Assembly (NCBI RefSeq): GCF_900102145.1
Contig: NZ_FNBC01000015.1
Coordinates: 1-53,511 of the forward strand
Origin: Thermus arciformis
GTDB lineage: Bacteria; Deinococcota; Deinococci; Deinococcales; Thermaceae
DNA: 53,511 nt
Reading direction: 5' to 3'
In this document: positions 17,351 to 27,457 of the stretch, one piece after another
Numbering within the stretch: position 1 is the first letter of the stretch
Layout: each line of letters begins with the position of its first letter
Position numbers and translations under genes: made by a program
The notes under the pieces: generated by a model
Told to the model about the DNA's origin: nothing
Seen by the model: only the letters and a program-made list of their open reading frames with translations
The model's database searches: none

Positions 17351-19603
17351 ATGCGGGACGTCTACGGGGAGATCCTGGAGGCCCTCCGCCCCCACCTGGG
17401 GCCCCGGGCCCACGCGGTGCTGGACGAGGGGCTGAAGCGGCTGGGAAAGCGCCCCCATGAGCTCACCCCCAAGGACGGGGAGGTCCTCCTCAAGGGCCTC
17501 GTCTTCCGCGAGCTCCAGGCCCGGCTGAGCCCGGGGGAGGCCCGGCAGGTGGTGGAAGGGGTCCTGGCCCGCCTCAAGGAGGAAGCCCCCGGCCTCGAGG
17601 CCCTGGAGGAGGCCTTAAAGCGCTTCGGCCTCTACCTGGACTGGCCCGAGGTGGCCCGTCTCCGGACCCTGGTGAACCACCTCCGCCAAAGGCCCGACCC
17701 CAAGCTCTTCCGCGAGGCCCAGGAACTGCGGGAGGCCCTGGAGGAAAAGCTGGAGGAGGCCCTTTTGCGCCAGGCCAAGGACCTGGCCCACCTGGAGGAG
17801 AGCCTGGAAAGGGTCCGGCACCTGGGGGGGCCCAAGGTGCGCAGGCTGGAAAGCCTCGTGGAGATGGTGCGCCAGGCCCAGGCGGAGGGCCTCTTGGCCC
17901 AGGCGGAGGTGGAGCGGGCGAGGAAGCTCGCCCTGGAGCTGCGCAAGCTCCTGGAGTCCAGCGTGGCCCAGCCCCCCACCCTGCCGGAGATCGTCTTTGA
18001 AACCGTGGAGGAGGCCCCCAGGCACCCCACGGAGGCCTACCTCACCGTGGAGGAGGCGGGGGACCTGGAAGGGGAGCTGGTCATTGACCTGGAAGCCCTC
18101 CCCGAGGAGGCGGCGAGGCGACTCCAGGCCCTGGAGGTGGAGGAGGAAAGGCGGAGGCTGGAAGCCCTCCGCGCCCGCTACGCCCCCCTCCTGGAGCGGG
18201 CCACGGTGAGCCCCCTCCTGGCGGAGGTGGAGGCCCTCCTCCAGGCGGGAACCCCCGCGGGGGAGAAGCTCGCCCTCCTGGAAAAAGCCTTCCAGGAGGC
18301 CGAGGCCAACCTGCGGGCGGAAAAGCGCGCCCGGCTCATCCAGCTCTCCGAGGCCCTTAGGGCCCTGCCCCTGCCCGAGGAGGCCAAGGCCCCTCTGGAG
18401 AGCGCCTTGCGCCTGGCGGAGGAAACCCTAAAGGAGGGGGGCCTCCCCGACCTCCTGCCCCTGGAAGGGGAGCTTAGGCGGCTGGAGGAGGAGGCCAAGC
18501 GCCTGGAGGAAGAGGCGAAGCGCCTGGAGGAGGAAAGGCAGGCCCTGAAGGGGGAGCTCGCCCAAAAGGGCGAGGCCTTCCTCCCCCTCCTTCGGGAGCT
18601 TGAGGCCCTTCCCCAGGAGGCCCTTCCCGAAAGGCTCCCCGAGATCAAGGCCCGCTACGCCCAACTCCTCAAGGCCCAGGGGGAGGAGGCCGCCCTGAAG
18701 GCCAAGCTGGCCGAGGCCTCGGAGGCCCTGGAGGCCCTGCGGGAGGAGGCCCAGGCCCTGGGGCTGGAAGGGGCTTGGGAGGAGGCGAAAAAGGCCCTGG
18801 AGGAAGGGAGGCTTGAGGACCTCGAGGCCCTGCGGAAGGCCCTGGGGGAGGCCAGGGCCCGGGCCCGGGGGATGGCCCTGGAAGAGCTGGGCCGCCTCCA
18901 GGCCCTGGCGGAGCGCTTCCGGGGCTTCGGGGGGGAGGGGGTGTTGCGGGCCATTGAGGAGGAGAAGGCCAAGCCCCTGCCCGACCCCGCCCCCATCGCC
19001 CGGGCCCTCCAGGCCCTGAAGCGCCGGCTGGAGACCAAACGGGAGGAGCTTTTCACCCGCCTCACCGCCTTCTTCCAGGCCCACGCCCGCCTCCAGGGCT
19101 TCCAGAGCGAGACGGGCCGCCGCCTAAAGCCCCTCCTCCCGGTGCTGGAAAGCGCCCGGGAAAAGCTCCCCCGCCTCGGGCCCCAGGGGCTCCTCCAGGT
19201 GGAAAGCACCCTGGCCCAGGCGGAAGCCCTCCTGGGGGAGCTGGAGAAGGAGGCGGAGGCGGCCAAGGCCGTGCTCCGGGAGCTCAAAGGCGCGGACCTA
19301 GAGGCCCTTTTGGAGGCCCTGGGAACCCCTCCCCCTCCCCAGGACCTGGACCGCCTGCGCCTGCCCGGGGTGGAGGCCCTGGGCTACCTGGAAGGGGACC
19401 TCCCCCTGCCCAAGGAGCCCCTCTGGAAGCTCAAGGAGGCCCTGGACCGCCTGGACGAGGCCCTGGCCCAAAGGCGGGGCCCCGCGGCCTTGGCCTTCGG
19501 GGGGAAGGCCCTGGTCCTCGCCCCCCTAAAGGGGAAGACCCTGGTGGCCCTCCTGGAGCGCCCGGCCCTTTCCGCCTTCCTCCTGGAGCTTTCGGGAAGC
19601 TAG
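17351..19603 (+). CDS. Large Ala/Glu/Leu-rich coiled-coil protein of unknown function
   Basis: A 750-residue protein, dominated by Leu, Glu, Ala and Arg. Residues about 1-95 look globular (VYGEILEALRPHLGPRAHAV, GEVLLKGLVFRELQARL). From about 100 to 660 it is almost continuous heptad-like helix (for example RLEEEAKRLEEEAKRLEEER near 375-395). The last 70 residues again look folded (RGPAALAFGGKALVLAPLKG, ending SAFLLELSGS), vaguely like a roadblock-type alpha/beta end. There is no signal peptide, TM helix, Walker motif or zinc motif. It sits between mscS and rel. I do not recognise the family; a scaffold or filament-like role is a guess from architecture. Confidence 0.8.
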   Translation: MRDVYGEILEALRPHLGPRAHAVLDEGLKRLGKRPHELTPKDGEVLLKGLVFRELQARLSPGEARQVVEGVLARLKEEAPGLEALEEALKRFGLYLDWPEVARLRTLVNHLRQRPDPKLFREAQELREALEEKLEEALLRQAKDLAHLEESLERVRHLGGPKVRRLESLVEMVRQAQAEGLLAQAEVERARKLALELRKLLESSVAQPPTLPEIVFETVEEAPRHPTEAYLTVEEAGDLEGELVIDLEALPEEAARRLQALEVEEERRRLEALRARYAPLLERATVSPLLAEVEALLQAGTPAGEKLALLEKAFQEAEANLRAEKRARLIQLSEALRALPLPEEAKAPLESALRLAEETLKEGGLPDLLPLEGELRRLEEEAKRLEEEAKRLEEERQALKGELAQKGEAFLPLLRELEALPQEALPERLPEIKARYAQLLKAQGEEAALKAKLAEASEALEALREEAQALGLEGAWEEAKKALEEGRLEDLEALRKALGEARARARGMALEELGRLQALAERFRGFGGEGVLRAIEEEKAKPLPDPAPIARALQALKRRLETKREELFTRLTAFFQAHARLQGFQSETGRRLKPLLPVLESAREKLPRLGPQGLLQVESTLAQAEALLGELEKEAEAAKAVLRELKGADLEALLEALGTPPPPQDLDRLRLPGVEALGYLEGDLPLPKEPLWKLKEALDRLDEALAQRRGPAALAFGGKALVLAPLKGKTLVALLERPALSAFLLELSGS

Positions 19604-19610
19604 CGGGTGC

Positions 19611-19616
19611 TACACT
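19611..19616 (+). promoter_or_regulatory. -10 element of rel (leaderless)
   Basis: TACACT ends seven bases before the GTG at 19624. No SD precedes that GTG, so initiation on a leaderless transcript is expected. No good -35 is visible; the spacer region is the 3' end of the coiled-coil gene. Confidence 0.6.
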
Positions 19617-19623
19617 AAAAGTA

Positions 19624-21795
19624 GTGGTCGTTCACGACGCCCTCTGGGAACGCCTGGCGGCGCACCTCGCCTACCTCTCCCCCAAGGAGTGGGAGAAGGT
19701 CCAGGAGGCCTACCGCTTCGCCGAGGAGGCCCACAGGGGCCAGGTGCGAAGAAGCGGGGAGCCCTACATCACCCACCCCGTGGCCGTGGCGGAGATCCTG
19801 GCCTCCTTGCGCATGGACGCCGACACCCTGGCCGCAGGCCTCCTCCACGACACCCTGGAGGACTGCGGGGTGGCGCCCGAGGAGCTGGAGAGGCGCTTCG
19901 GCCCCACGGTGCGCCGCCTGGTGGAGGGGGAGACCAAGGTCAGCAAGCTCTACAAGCTGGCGAACCTCGAGGGGGAGGAGCGCCGGGCGGAGGACCTCCG
20001 CCAGATGTTCATCGCCATGGCGGAGGACGTGCGCATCATCATCGTCAAGCTGGCGGACCGCCTGCACAACCTCCGCACCCTGGAGCACATGCCCCCCGAG
20101 AAGCAAAAGCGCATCGCCCAGGAGACCCTGGAGATCTACGCCCCCCTGGCCCACCGCCTGGGGATGGGCCAGCTCAAGTGGGAGCTGGAGGACCTCTCCT
20201 TCCGCTACCTCCACCCCGAGGCCTACCAGGGGCTCCTCCTTCGCCTAGAGGAGACCCAGGAGGCCCGGGAGCGCCTGGTGAAGAAGGCCATGGCCCTCCT
20301 GGAGGAGGCCTTGAGGCGGGACGAGCTCCTCCAGGCCCAGCTCCAGGGCTTTGAGGTCACGGGCCGGCCCAAGCACCTCTACTCCATCTGGAAGAAGATG
20401 GAGCGGGAGGGCAAGGCCCTGGAGCAGATCTACGACCTCCTGGCGGTGCGGGTGATCCTGGACCCCAAGCCAAGCCCCACGGAGGACCTGCGGGAGAAGC
20501 AGGTCTGCTACCACGTCCTGGGCCTGGTCCACGCCCTCTGGCAGCCCATCCCGGGCCGGGTCAAGGACTACATCGCCGTGCCCAAGCCCAATGGCTACCA
20601 GAGCCTCCACACCACGGTCATCGCCCTGGAGGGCCTGCCCTTGGAGGTGCAGATCCGCACCCAGAAGATGCACCGGGTGGCGGAGTACGGCATCGCCGCC
20701 CACTGGCTCTACAAGGAAGGCCTCACCGACCCCGAGGAGCTCAAAAGGCGGGTCTCCTGGCTCAAGAACATCCAGGAGTGGCAGCAGGAGTTCAGTAGCT
20801 CCCGGGAGTTCGTGGAGGCGGTGACCCGGGACCTCCTGGGAGGGAGGGTCTTCGTCTTCACCCCCAAGGGGCGGATCATCAACCTCCCCAAGGGGGCCAC
20901 CCCGGTGGACTTCGCCTACCACATCCACACGGAGGTGGGGCACCACATGGTGGGGGCCAAGGTGAACGGGCGCATCGTCCCCCTTTCCTACGAGCTGCAA
21001 AACGGGGAGATCGTGGAGATCCTCACCGCCAAAAACGCCCACCCCTCCAAGGGCTGGCTGGAGTTCGCCAAGACCCGGAGCGCCAAGAGCAAGATCCGCC
21101 AGTACTTCCGCGCCAGGGAGCGCCAAGAGACCCTGGAAAGGGGCCAGGAGCTTCTGGAGCGCTACCTGAAGCGCAAAGGGCTTCCCAAGCCCACGGACAG
21201 CCAGCTGGAGGAGGCGGCCAAGAGGCTTGGCCTCACCCCCTCCCCCGAGGAGCTTTACCTGGCCTTGGCCCTAAACCGCTTAACCCCCAGGCAGGTGGCG
21301 GAAAAGCTCTACCCCAAGGCCCTCTCCAAGCCGGAGAAGCCCAAGGCCACCCCCAAGAACCAGTGGGGCATCCGCCTGGAGCAAGACCTCGAGGCCCCCA
21401 TCCGCCTGGCCTCCTGCTGCGAGCCCATGAAGGGGGACAGCATCCTGGGCTTCGTCACCCGGGGCCGGGGGGTCACGGTGCACCGGGCGGACTGCCCCAA
21501 CCTGCGCCGCATCCTCCAGGGCCCCGAGGCGGACCGGGTCATCGGGGCCTACTGGGAAGGGGTGGGGGGGAAGGTGGCCACCCTCGAGGTCCTGGCCCAG
21601 GACCGGGCCGGGCTTCTCCGGGACGTGATGCAGGTGGTGGCCGAGGCGGGGAAGAGCGCCCTGGGCTCGGAGACCCGCATCCTGGGCCCCCTGGCCCGCA
21701 TCCGCCTCCGCCTCACGGTGCAAGACGGGGAGCGGGAGGCCCTGGTGGAGGCCCTAAAGGGGGTCAAAAGCGTCCAGGAGGTGCGCTGGGTGTAA
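19624..21795 (+). CDS. rel: Bifunctional (p)ppGpp synthetase/hydrolase (Rel/SpoT)
   Basis: A 723-residue stringent-response enzyme. The N-terminal HD hydrolase domain shows His51 (YITHPVAVAEILA) and HDTLED (His75-Asp76), with KLADRLHNLRTL completing the metal site. The synthetase domain includes RPKHLYSIWKKM, AVRVILD and PNGYQSLHTTVIA. Then come the TGS domain (GRVFVFTPKGRIINLPKGAT, VDFAYHIHTEVGHH), a conserved-cysteine region (RLASCCEPMKGDSILGFVTR) and a C-terminal ACT domain (VLAQDRAGLLRDVMQVVAE). Both catalytic centres are intact. GTG 19624 is supported by TACACT seven bases upstream. The last 32 bases overlap yjbQ on the other strand. Confidence 0.95.
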   Translation: MVVHDALWERLAAHLAYLSPKEWEKVQEAYRFAEEAHRGQVRRSGEPYITHPVAVAEILASLRMDADTLAAGLLHDTLEDCGVAPEELERRFGPTVRRLVEGETKVSKLYKLANLEGEERRAEDLRQMFIAMAEDVRIIIVKLADRLHNLRTLEHMPPEKQKRIAQETLEIYAPLAHRLGMGQLKWELEDLSFRYLHPEAYQGLLLRLEETQEARERLVKKAMALLEEALRRDELLQAQLQGFEVTGRPKHLYSIWKKMEREGKALEQIYDLLAVRVILDPKPSPTEDLREKQVCYHVLGLVHALWQPIPGRVKDYIAVPKPNGYQSLHTTVIALEGLPLEVQIRTQKMHRVAEYGIAAHWLYKEGLTDPEELKRRVSWLKNIQEWQQEFSSSREFVEAVTRDLLGGRVFVFTPKGRIINLPKGATPVDFAYHIHTEVGHHMVGAKVNGRIVPLSYELQNGEIVEILTAKNAHPSKGWLEFAKTRSAKSKIRQYFRARERQETLERGQELLERYLKRKGLPKPTDSQLEEAAKRLGLTPSPEELYLALALNRLTPRQVAEKLYPKALSKPEKPKATPKNQWGIRLEQDLEAPIRLASCCEPMKGDSILGFVTRGRGVTVHRADCPNLRRILQGPEADRVIGAYWEGVGGKVATLEVLAQDRAGLLRDVMQVVAEAGKSALGSETRILGPLARIRLRLTVQDGEREALVEALKGVKSVQEVRWV

Positions 21796-22171
21796 GGGGT
21801 TGGACCCAGACCTCCCGGGTCCTGGGGCCATCGTACTCCGCCAGGAAGACCTGCTGCCACCGCCCGAGGCGAAGCCTTCCCCCCTCGGCGAAGAGGAGGA
21901 GAAAGACCCCCGTGAGGAGGGTCTTCAGGTGGGCGTGGGTGTTGCCCTCGGCGTGGCGGTCCTTGGGGTGGAACCTGGGGGCGAGCTCGGCAAGCCGCGC
22001 CAGGAGGTCCTGGGCCACGTGGGGGTCGGCCCCCTCCTGCAGGGTGAGGCCGCAGGTGGTGTGGGGGACGAAGAGGTAGACCAGGCCCGTGTGCCCTTCC
22101 AAAAGCCCTTCCACCGCCTCCGTGATGTTCACCAGGCCTTCCTTGGGGGTGCGGACGTAAAGGGTCTTCAT
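21764..22171 (-). CDS. yjbQ: YjbQ/UPF0047 family protein
   Basis: A 135-residue protein. Family motifs are clear: VPHTTCGLTLQEGADPHVAQD, THAHLKTLLTG and the C-terminal GRWQQVFLAEYDGPRTREV, with conserved His residues that bind a metal in solved homologues. Family members have weak thiamine-phosphate synthase activity; the physiological role is not settled. Start ATG 22171 gives MKTLYVRTPKEG. Only one base separates it from the stop of the upstream methyltransferase, so translation is coupled. The 3' end overlaps rel by 32 bases in antisense. Confidence 0.88.
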   Translation of the reverse strand: MKTLYVRTPKEGLVNITEAVEGLLEGHTGLVYLFVPHTTCGLTLQEGADPHVAQDLLARLAELAPRFHPKDRHAEGNTHAHLKTLLTGVFLLLFAEGGRLRLGRWQQVFLAEYDGPRTREVWVQPLTPSAPPGRF

Positions 22172-22172
22172 C

Positions 22173-22964
22173 TCAGGAAAGGCGCGTGACCCGCAGGAAA
22201 AACCGCTTCTCCACCGCAAAGGGGCGGTCCAGGTCGCCGAACTCCGCCTCGGCCCAATCCCAAAGCCGGGCCATGGCCCTCTCGTGGACCTCCGGGGGCA
22301 CCCCTTGGGTGAAGGAGTAGAGCCTCTCCTGCAGGGCCTCGAGGGCCTCCCGGGGAGTGCGCTCCTCCCGCCAGGCCACCACCTCCCGGGTCCTGGGCCT
22401 AAGGCCGAGGCGCCGCAGGGCCTCCTCCACCTCCTGAAGCCGCCTCCCGTGGAGGCCCCGCTCCACCATCACCCCTTCCGCCTCCACCAGGGCCCGCCAG
22501 CGCTCCTGTAGGCGGCAGTCCGCCTCGGCCTCCACCCGGTCCCACCCCTCCAGGAGGACCCCCCCCGGCTTCAGCACCCGCAGGGCCTCGGCCAGGGCCC
22601 GGGGCCAGTCGGGGAGGAGGTGCCAGAGGTGGACCACGATCACCCCGTGCACCTCCTCGGAAGGCAGGGGGATCTCCCGGGCGTCCGCCAGGAGGAGGCG
22701 CACCTTGCGCATGACCCCCGCCACCTTCTGCCGGAAGACCTCCAGCATGGCCGGGTTGCTGTCCAGAGCGATGTACCGGTACCCGCGGGCGATGAGGGGC
22801 AGGGCGATCCGCCCCGTGCCCACGCCGAGCTCCAGGAGGACGGGCTCCTCGCCCTTCGCCTGGAGGGCGTTGGCGATCCCCGTGGCGATGCGCCCCGCCA
22901 CCTCCGGCGGGTAGGCCCGGAGGCGGTCGTAGGCGTAGGCCGCCCGGGTGAGGGCGCTGGACAT
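22173..22964 (-). CDS. Class I SAM-dependent methyltransferase
   Basis: A 263-residue Rossmann methyltransferase. Motif I is LLELGVGTGRIALPL and the acidic end of strand 2 is YIALDSNPAML. Motif II/III region is ADAREIPLPSEEVHGVIVVH, with LKPGGVLLEGWDRVEAE after it. The C-terminal cap is helical. I chose ATG 22964 (MSSALTRAAYAYDRL), which fits a Thermus homologue of the same length as I remember it, over ATG 22976. TACAAT lies ten bases upstream with GGAGGAGGAG between, so either a very short leader or an SD could act. The substrate is unknown. It forms an operon with yjbQ. Confidence 0.88.
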   Translation of the reverse strand: MSSALTRAAYAYDRLRAYPPEVAGRIATGIANALQAKGEEPVLLELGVGTGRIALPLIARGYRYIALDSNPAMLEVFRQKVAGVMRKVRLLLADAREIPLPSEEVHGVIVVHLWHLLPDWPRALAEALRVLKPGGVLLEGWDRVEAEADCRLQERWRALVEAEGVMVERGLHGRRLQEVEEALRRLGLRPRTREVVAWREERTPREALEALQERLYSFTQGVPPEVHERAMARLWDWAEAEFGDLDRPFAVEKRFFLRVTRLS

Positions 22965-22974
22965 CTCCTCCTCC

Positions 22975-22991
22975 ATTGTACGGGGTATACT
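22975..22991. promoter_or_regulatory. Divergent -10 elements (methyltransferase and nucleotidyltransferase)
   Basis: TACAAT on minus at 22975-22980 serves the methyltransferase. TATACT on plus at 22986-22991 lies seven bases before the ATG at 22999. Only five bases separate the two hexamers, so the promoters must compete for polymerase. Confidence 0.65.
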
Positions 22992-22998
22992 CCCGGGC

Positions 22999-24045
22999 AT
23001 GAAGGGGCTCATCCTGGCCGCGGGCAGAGGCACGAGGCTCCGCCCCCTAACCCACACCCGGCCCAAGCCGGTGATCCGGGTGGCGGGGCGGCCCATCATC
23101 CACTACGCCGTGGAGAACCTCCTGGCCGCAGGGATGGAGGAGATCGGGGTGGTGGTCTCCCCGGAGACGGAGAAGGACATCCGCGAGGCCCTTTCCGGAT
23201 ACAAGGTGCGCTACCTCCTGCAGGAGGAGCCCCAGGGCCTGGCCCACGCGGTGGCCGTGGCCCGGGGCTTCCTGGGGGACGGCCCCTTCGTGCTCTACCT
23301 GGGGGACAACCTCTTCCAACGGGGGATTGGGCGCTTCCTCGAGGCCTTCCGCGAGGGGGTGAGCGCGGTCTTGGCCCTGGTGCGGGTGAAAGACCCCCGG
23401 CAGTTCGGGGTGGCGGTGCTGGAGGGAGACCGCATCGTGCGCCTTTTGGAAAAGCCCAAGGAGCCCCCCTCGGACCTGGCGGTGGCCGGGGTCTACGTCT
23501 TCGGCCCCGAGATCTGGGAGACGGTAGAGGGCCTCAAGCCCTCGGCCCGGGGAGAGTACGAGATCACCGACGCCATCCAGGGTCTCATTGACCGGGGGAG
23601 GAAGGTGGTGGGGGTGGAGGTGGAGGGCTGGTGGAAGGACACGGGCCGCCCCCAGGACCTCCTGGACGCGAACCGCCTCCTCCTGGAGGAGCTCTCCCCC
23701 AAGGTGGAGGGGGAGGTGGTGAAAAGCCAGCTCACGGGCCGGGTGGTGGTGGAGAAGGGGGCCAAGGTGGTGGGGAGCACCGTCATCGGCCCCGCCTTCA
23801 TCGGGGAGGGGGCGGTGGTGGAGGAGGCCTACGTGGGGCCCTTCACCTCCTTGGGGCCGGGGGCGCGGGTGGTGCGCGCGGAGGTGGAGTACTCCATCCT
23901 CGAGGACCACGCCCTTCTGGAAGACGTGGCCCTGCGCCTCCAGGAGAGCATCCTCGGGGTGGGGGCCGAGGTGCGAAGCCGAAACGGCCTCCCCCGGGCC
24001 CACCGCCTCATCCTCGGGGACCTCTCCCAGGTGGAGCTGGCCTGA
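22999..24045 (+). CDS. Sugar-1-phosphate nucleotidyltransferase, long RmlA/StrD type
   Basis: A 348-residue enzyme. The signature LILAAGRGTRLRPLTHTRPK at the N-terminus binds nucleotide and Mg2+. Further sugar-nucleotide-transferase elements are LYLGDNLFQRGI, QFGVAVLEGDRIVRLLEKP, GEYEITDAIQGLIDRG and GWWKDTGRPQDLLDANRLL, which match the glucose-1-phosphate thymidylyltransferase long form. The C-terminal 100 residues form a left-handed beta-helix (GSTVIGPAFIGEGAVVEEA). No rmlB, rmlC or rmlD is in the window, so the sugar is not fixed. Start 22999 is leaderless after TATACT. birA follows after three bases. Confidence 0.88.
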   Translation: MKGLILAAGRGTRLRPLTHTRPKPVIRVAGRPIIHYAVENLLAAGMEEIGVVVSPETEKDIREALSGYKVRYLLQEEPQGLAHAVAVARGFLGDGPFVLYLGDNLFQRGIGRFLEAFREGVSAVLALVRVKDPRQFGVAVLEGDRIVRLLEKPKEPPSDLAVAGVYVFGPEIWETVEGLKPSARGEYEITDAIQGLIDRGRKVVGVEVEGWWKDTGRPQDLLDANRLLLEELSPKVEGEVVKSQLTGRVVVEKGAKVVGSTVIGPAFIGEGAVVEEAYVGPFTSLGPGARVVRAEVEYSILEDHALLEDVALRLQESILGVGAEVRSRNGLPRAHRLILGDLSQVELA

Positions 24046-24048
24046 GGG

Positions 24049-24933
24049 ATGCCCGGGCTTTTGGACCTCCTCACGGAGTCCTGGCAAAGCGGCGAGGCCC
24101 TGGCCCGAGCCTTGGGGGTGAGCCGGGCCGCCGTCTCCAAGGAGGCCGGGCGGCTCCGGGCGGAAGGCTACCCCGTGGAGGTCTCCCGCCGGGGCTACCG
24201 CATCCTCCCCGGGACCCCCCTCCCCCACCTCTTCCGCCCCCAAGGCCGCCTGGGGAGGCCCTACCGCTACCTGGGCCGGGTGGGGAGCACCCAGGACGTC
24301 CTAAGGGCCTGGGCCGAGGAGGGCGCCCCCGAGGGGGCCCTGGTCCTCGCCGAGGTCCAGGAAAGGGGCCGGGGCAGGCGGGGCCGCCCCTGGGAAAGCC
24401 GCCCCGGGGGAAGCCTCACCTTTTCCCTCCTCCTGAGGCCAAGCCTCCCCCTCCCCGCCCTCGGGCTTTTGCCCCTCCTCGCAGGCCTCGCCCTCGTGGA
24501 AGCGGTGGGGGTGGGGGGGCTCAAGTGGCCCAACGACCTCCTGGCCCAAGACGGGCGCAAGCTCGCCGGGGTGCTCCTGGAGGCCAAGGCCGAGGGGGAG
24601 GAGGTGGCCTACGCCCTCCTCGGCGTGGGGGTGAACGTGGCCTGGGCCCCGGAAGGGGCGGCCTTCCTCCAGGAGTTCGCCCCCCTCTCCCGGCGGGAGG
24701 TGCTGGAAGGCTTCCTCCTGAGGCTGGAGGCCCTCCTTCCCCTCCTGGAAACCCCGGAAGCCCTTCTGGACCGCTACCGCCAGGCCTCCTACACCCTGGG
24801 GCGAAGGGTGCGGGTGCGCACGGGAAGGGGGGTGGTGGAGGGCCTGGCCGAGGACGTCCTCCCCGACGGGAGCCTCCTCGTGGGCGGGGTGCGGGTGGGG
24901 GCGGGGGAGGTGGAGCTTTTGCCCCTCCTTTAA
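24049..24933 (+). CDS. birA: Bifunctional biotin-protein ligase / HTH repressor BirA
   Basis: A 294-residue protein. The N-terminal winged helix (about 1-55, LARALGVSRAAVSKEAGRLR) is followed by the biotin ligase domain with STQDVL, the biotinyl-AMP loop ERGRGRRGRPWESRPGGSL and GLKWPNDLLAQDGRKLAGVL. The C-terminal SH3-like domain (GRRVRVRTGRGVVEGLAEDV) is present. It should attach biotin to acyl-CoA carboxylase carriers and may repress biotin genes; no biotin gene is in the window. ATG 24049 lies three bases after the stop of the nucleotidyltransferase gene. The next 104 bases contain a GC-rich repeat (GGGGCCCCAGCCCC near 24963) that could end the transcript. Confidence 0.92.
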   Translation: MPGLLDLLTESWQSGEALARALGVSRAAVSKEAGRLRAEGYPVEVSRRGYRILPGTPLPHLFRPQGRLGRPYRYLGRVGSTQDVLRAWAEEGAPEGALVLAEVQERGRGRRGRPWESRPGGSLTFSLLLRPSLPLPALGLLPLLAGLALVEAVGVGGLKWPNDLLAQDGRKLAGVLLEAKAEGEEVAYALLGVGVNVAWAPEGAAFLQEFAPLSRREVLEGFLLRLEALLPLLETPEALLDRYRQASYTLGRRVRVRTGRGVVEGLAEDVLPDGSLLVGGVRVGAGEVELLPLL

Positions 24934-25037
24934 CCCACCCCATGCGGGCTTGCGCCAGCACGGGGGCCCCAGCCCCAGGGGTATGAGTGAGGTAGGCTTA
25001 GATTTTCCCAAGCAGATGTGCTAGGATAGGGGCAGGT

Positions 25038-25463
25038 ATGTTCGCCCGCATCTTCACCAAGGAAGAGGCCGACGCCCTCCTGCCCGAGCTCCGGAGGGTC
25101 CTCCGGGAGATGCGCCAGGCCCGCGAGGAGCTCAAGGCGCTCCAGGCCCGTCTCCCCGAGGCCCGGGGGCTTGAGCGGCGGGCCCTGGAGGAGGAGGCCC
25201 GCTTCCTCCTGGGCTCCCTCGAGGCCGATGCCCGCTACCTGGCCTCCCTGGGCGTCTTCCTCAAAGACCTGGACCGGGGCCTGGTGGACTTCCCCGCCCG
25301 CCTCGGGGGCGAGGTGGTCTTCCTCTGCTGGCAGGAAGGGGAGCCCGAGGTGGCCCACTACCACCCCCTCTCCGGGGGCTTCGCCGAGCGCAGGCCCCTC
25401 GCCGAGGAGGCCCCTACCCTTCCCCAGGAGGCCCGCCCCGGCGAAAGGCGTCCAGGCGCCTGA
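25038..25463 (+). CDS. DUF2203 family protein
   Basis: A 141-residue protein. The N-terminal half is helical (FTKEEADALLPELRRVLREM) and the C-terminal motif is the DUF2203 signature: FLKDLDRGLVDFPARLGGEV, then VFLCWQEGEPEVAHYHP and GFAERRPL. Function of the family is unknown. TAGGAT at 25022-25027 lies ten bases before ATG 25038, so a short or absent leader is likely. Its final 50 bases overlap the metalloprotease gene on the other strand. Confidence 0.82.
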   Translation: MFARIFTKEEADALLPELRRVLREMRQAREELKALQARLPEARGLERRALEEEARFLLGSLEADARYLASLGVFLKDLDRGLVDFPARLGGEVVFLCWQEGEPEVAHYHPLSGGFAERRPLAEEAPTLPQEARPGERRPGA

Positions 25464-25802
25464 GGTCCTCCCGGACGAGGTCGTCCCGCCCCGCCAGGGA
25501 CTCCAGGTGGTGCTTAAGCTCGTGGAGGAGGGTTTCCCACGCCTCGGCCTCCCAGTCAAACCCCTCCCCCGCCACCTCCCGGAAGGAGCCATAGTAGAGG
25601 GCGATGTGCCGCCCCAAGCCCTCAAACCCCCCGAAGGCCGAGGGCGGCCCCGGGTCCAGGTACTCCCCCAGGCGCCACACGCCCCAAAGCCCCGGCTCCG
25701 GCTTGGCCTGAGGTAGGACGTGCACCCCCTGAAGCCCCCGCTTGAACTCCTCGGGGACCTCCTCCCAAAGCCTCTCCACCAGCTTTACGAAGGCCTCGTA
25801 GG

Positions 25803-25806
<4 letters not shown>
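25414..25806 (-). CDS. Minimal zincin-like metalloprotease (PF06262 family)
   Basis: A 130-residue protein with the zinc motif HELKH (His95-Glu96...His99) followed by HLESLAG. Small single-domain zincins of this family are known from thermophiles; I recall a solved Thermus structure. Start ATG 25806 gives MTYEAFVKLVERLW and overlaps the rlmH stop by four bases (25803-25806). The ligand arrangement is complete, but peptidase activity in this family is generally weak and unproven in vivo. Its 3' end overlaps DUF2203 by 50 bases, the longest convergent overlap in the window. Confidence 0.82.
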
Positions 25807-27448
<1,642 letters not shown>

Positions 27449-27457
27449 GGGGTGGGT

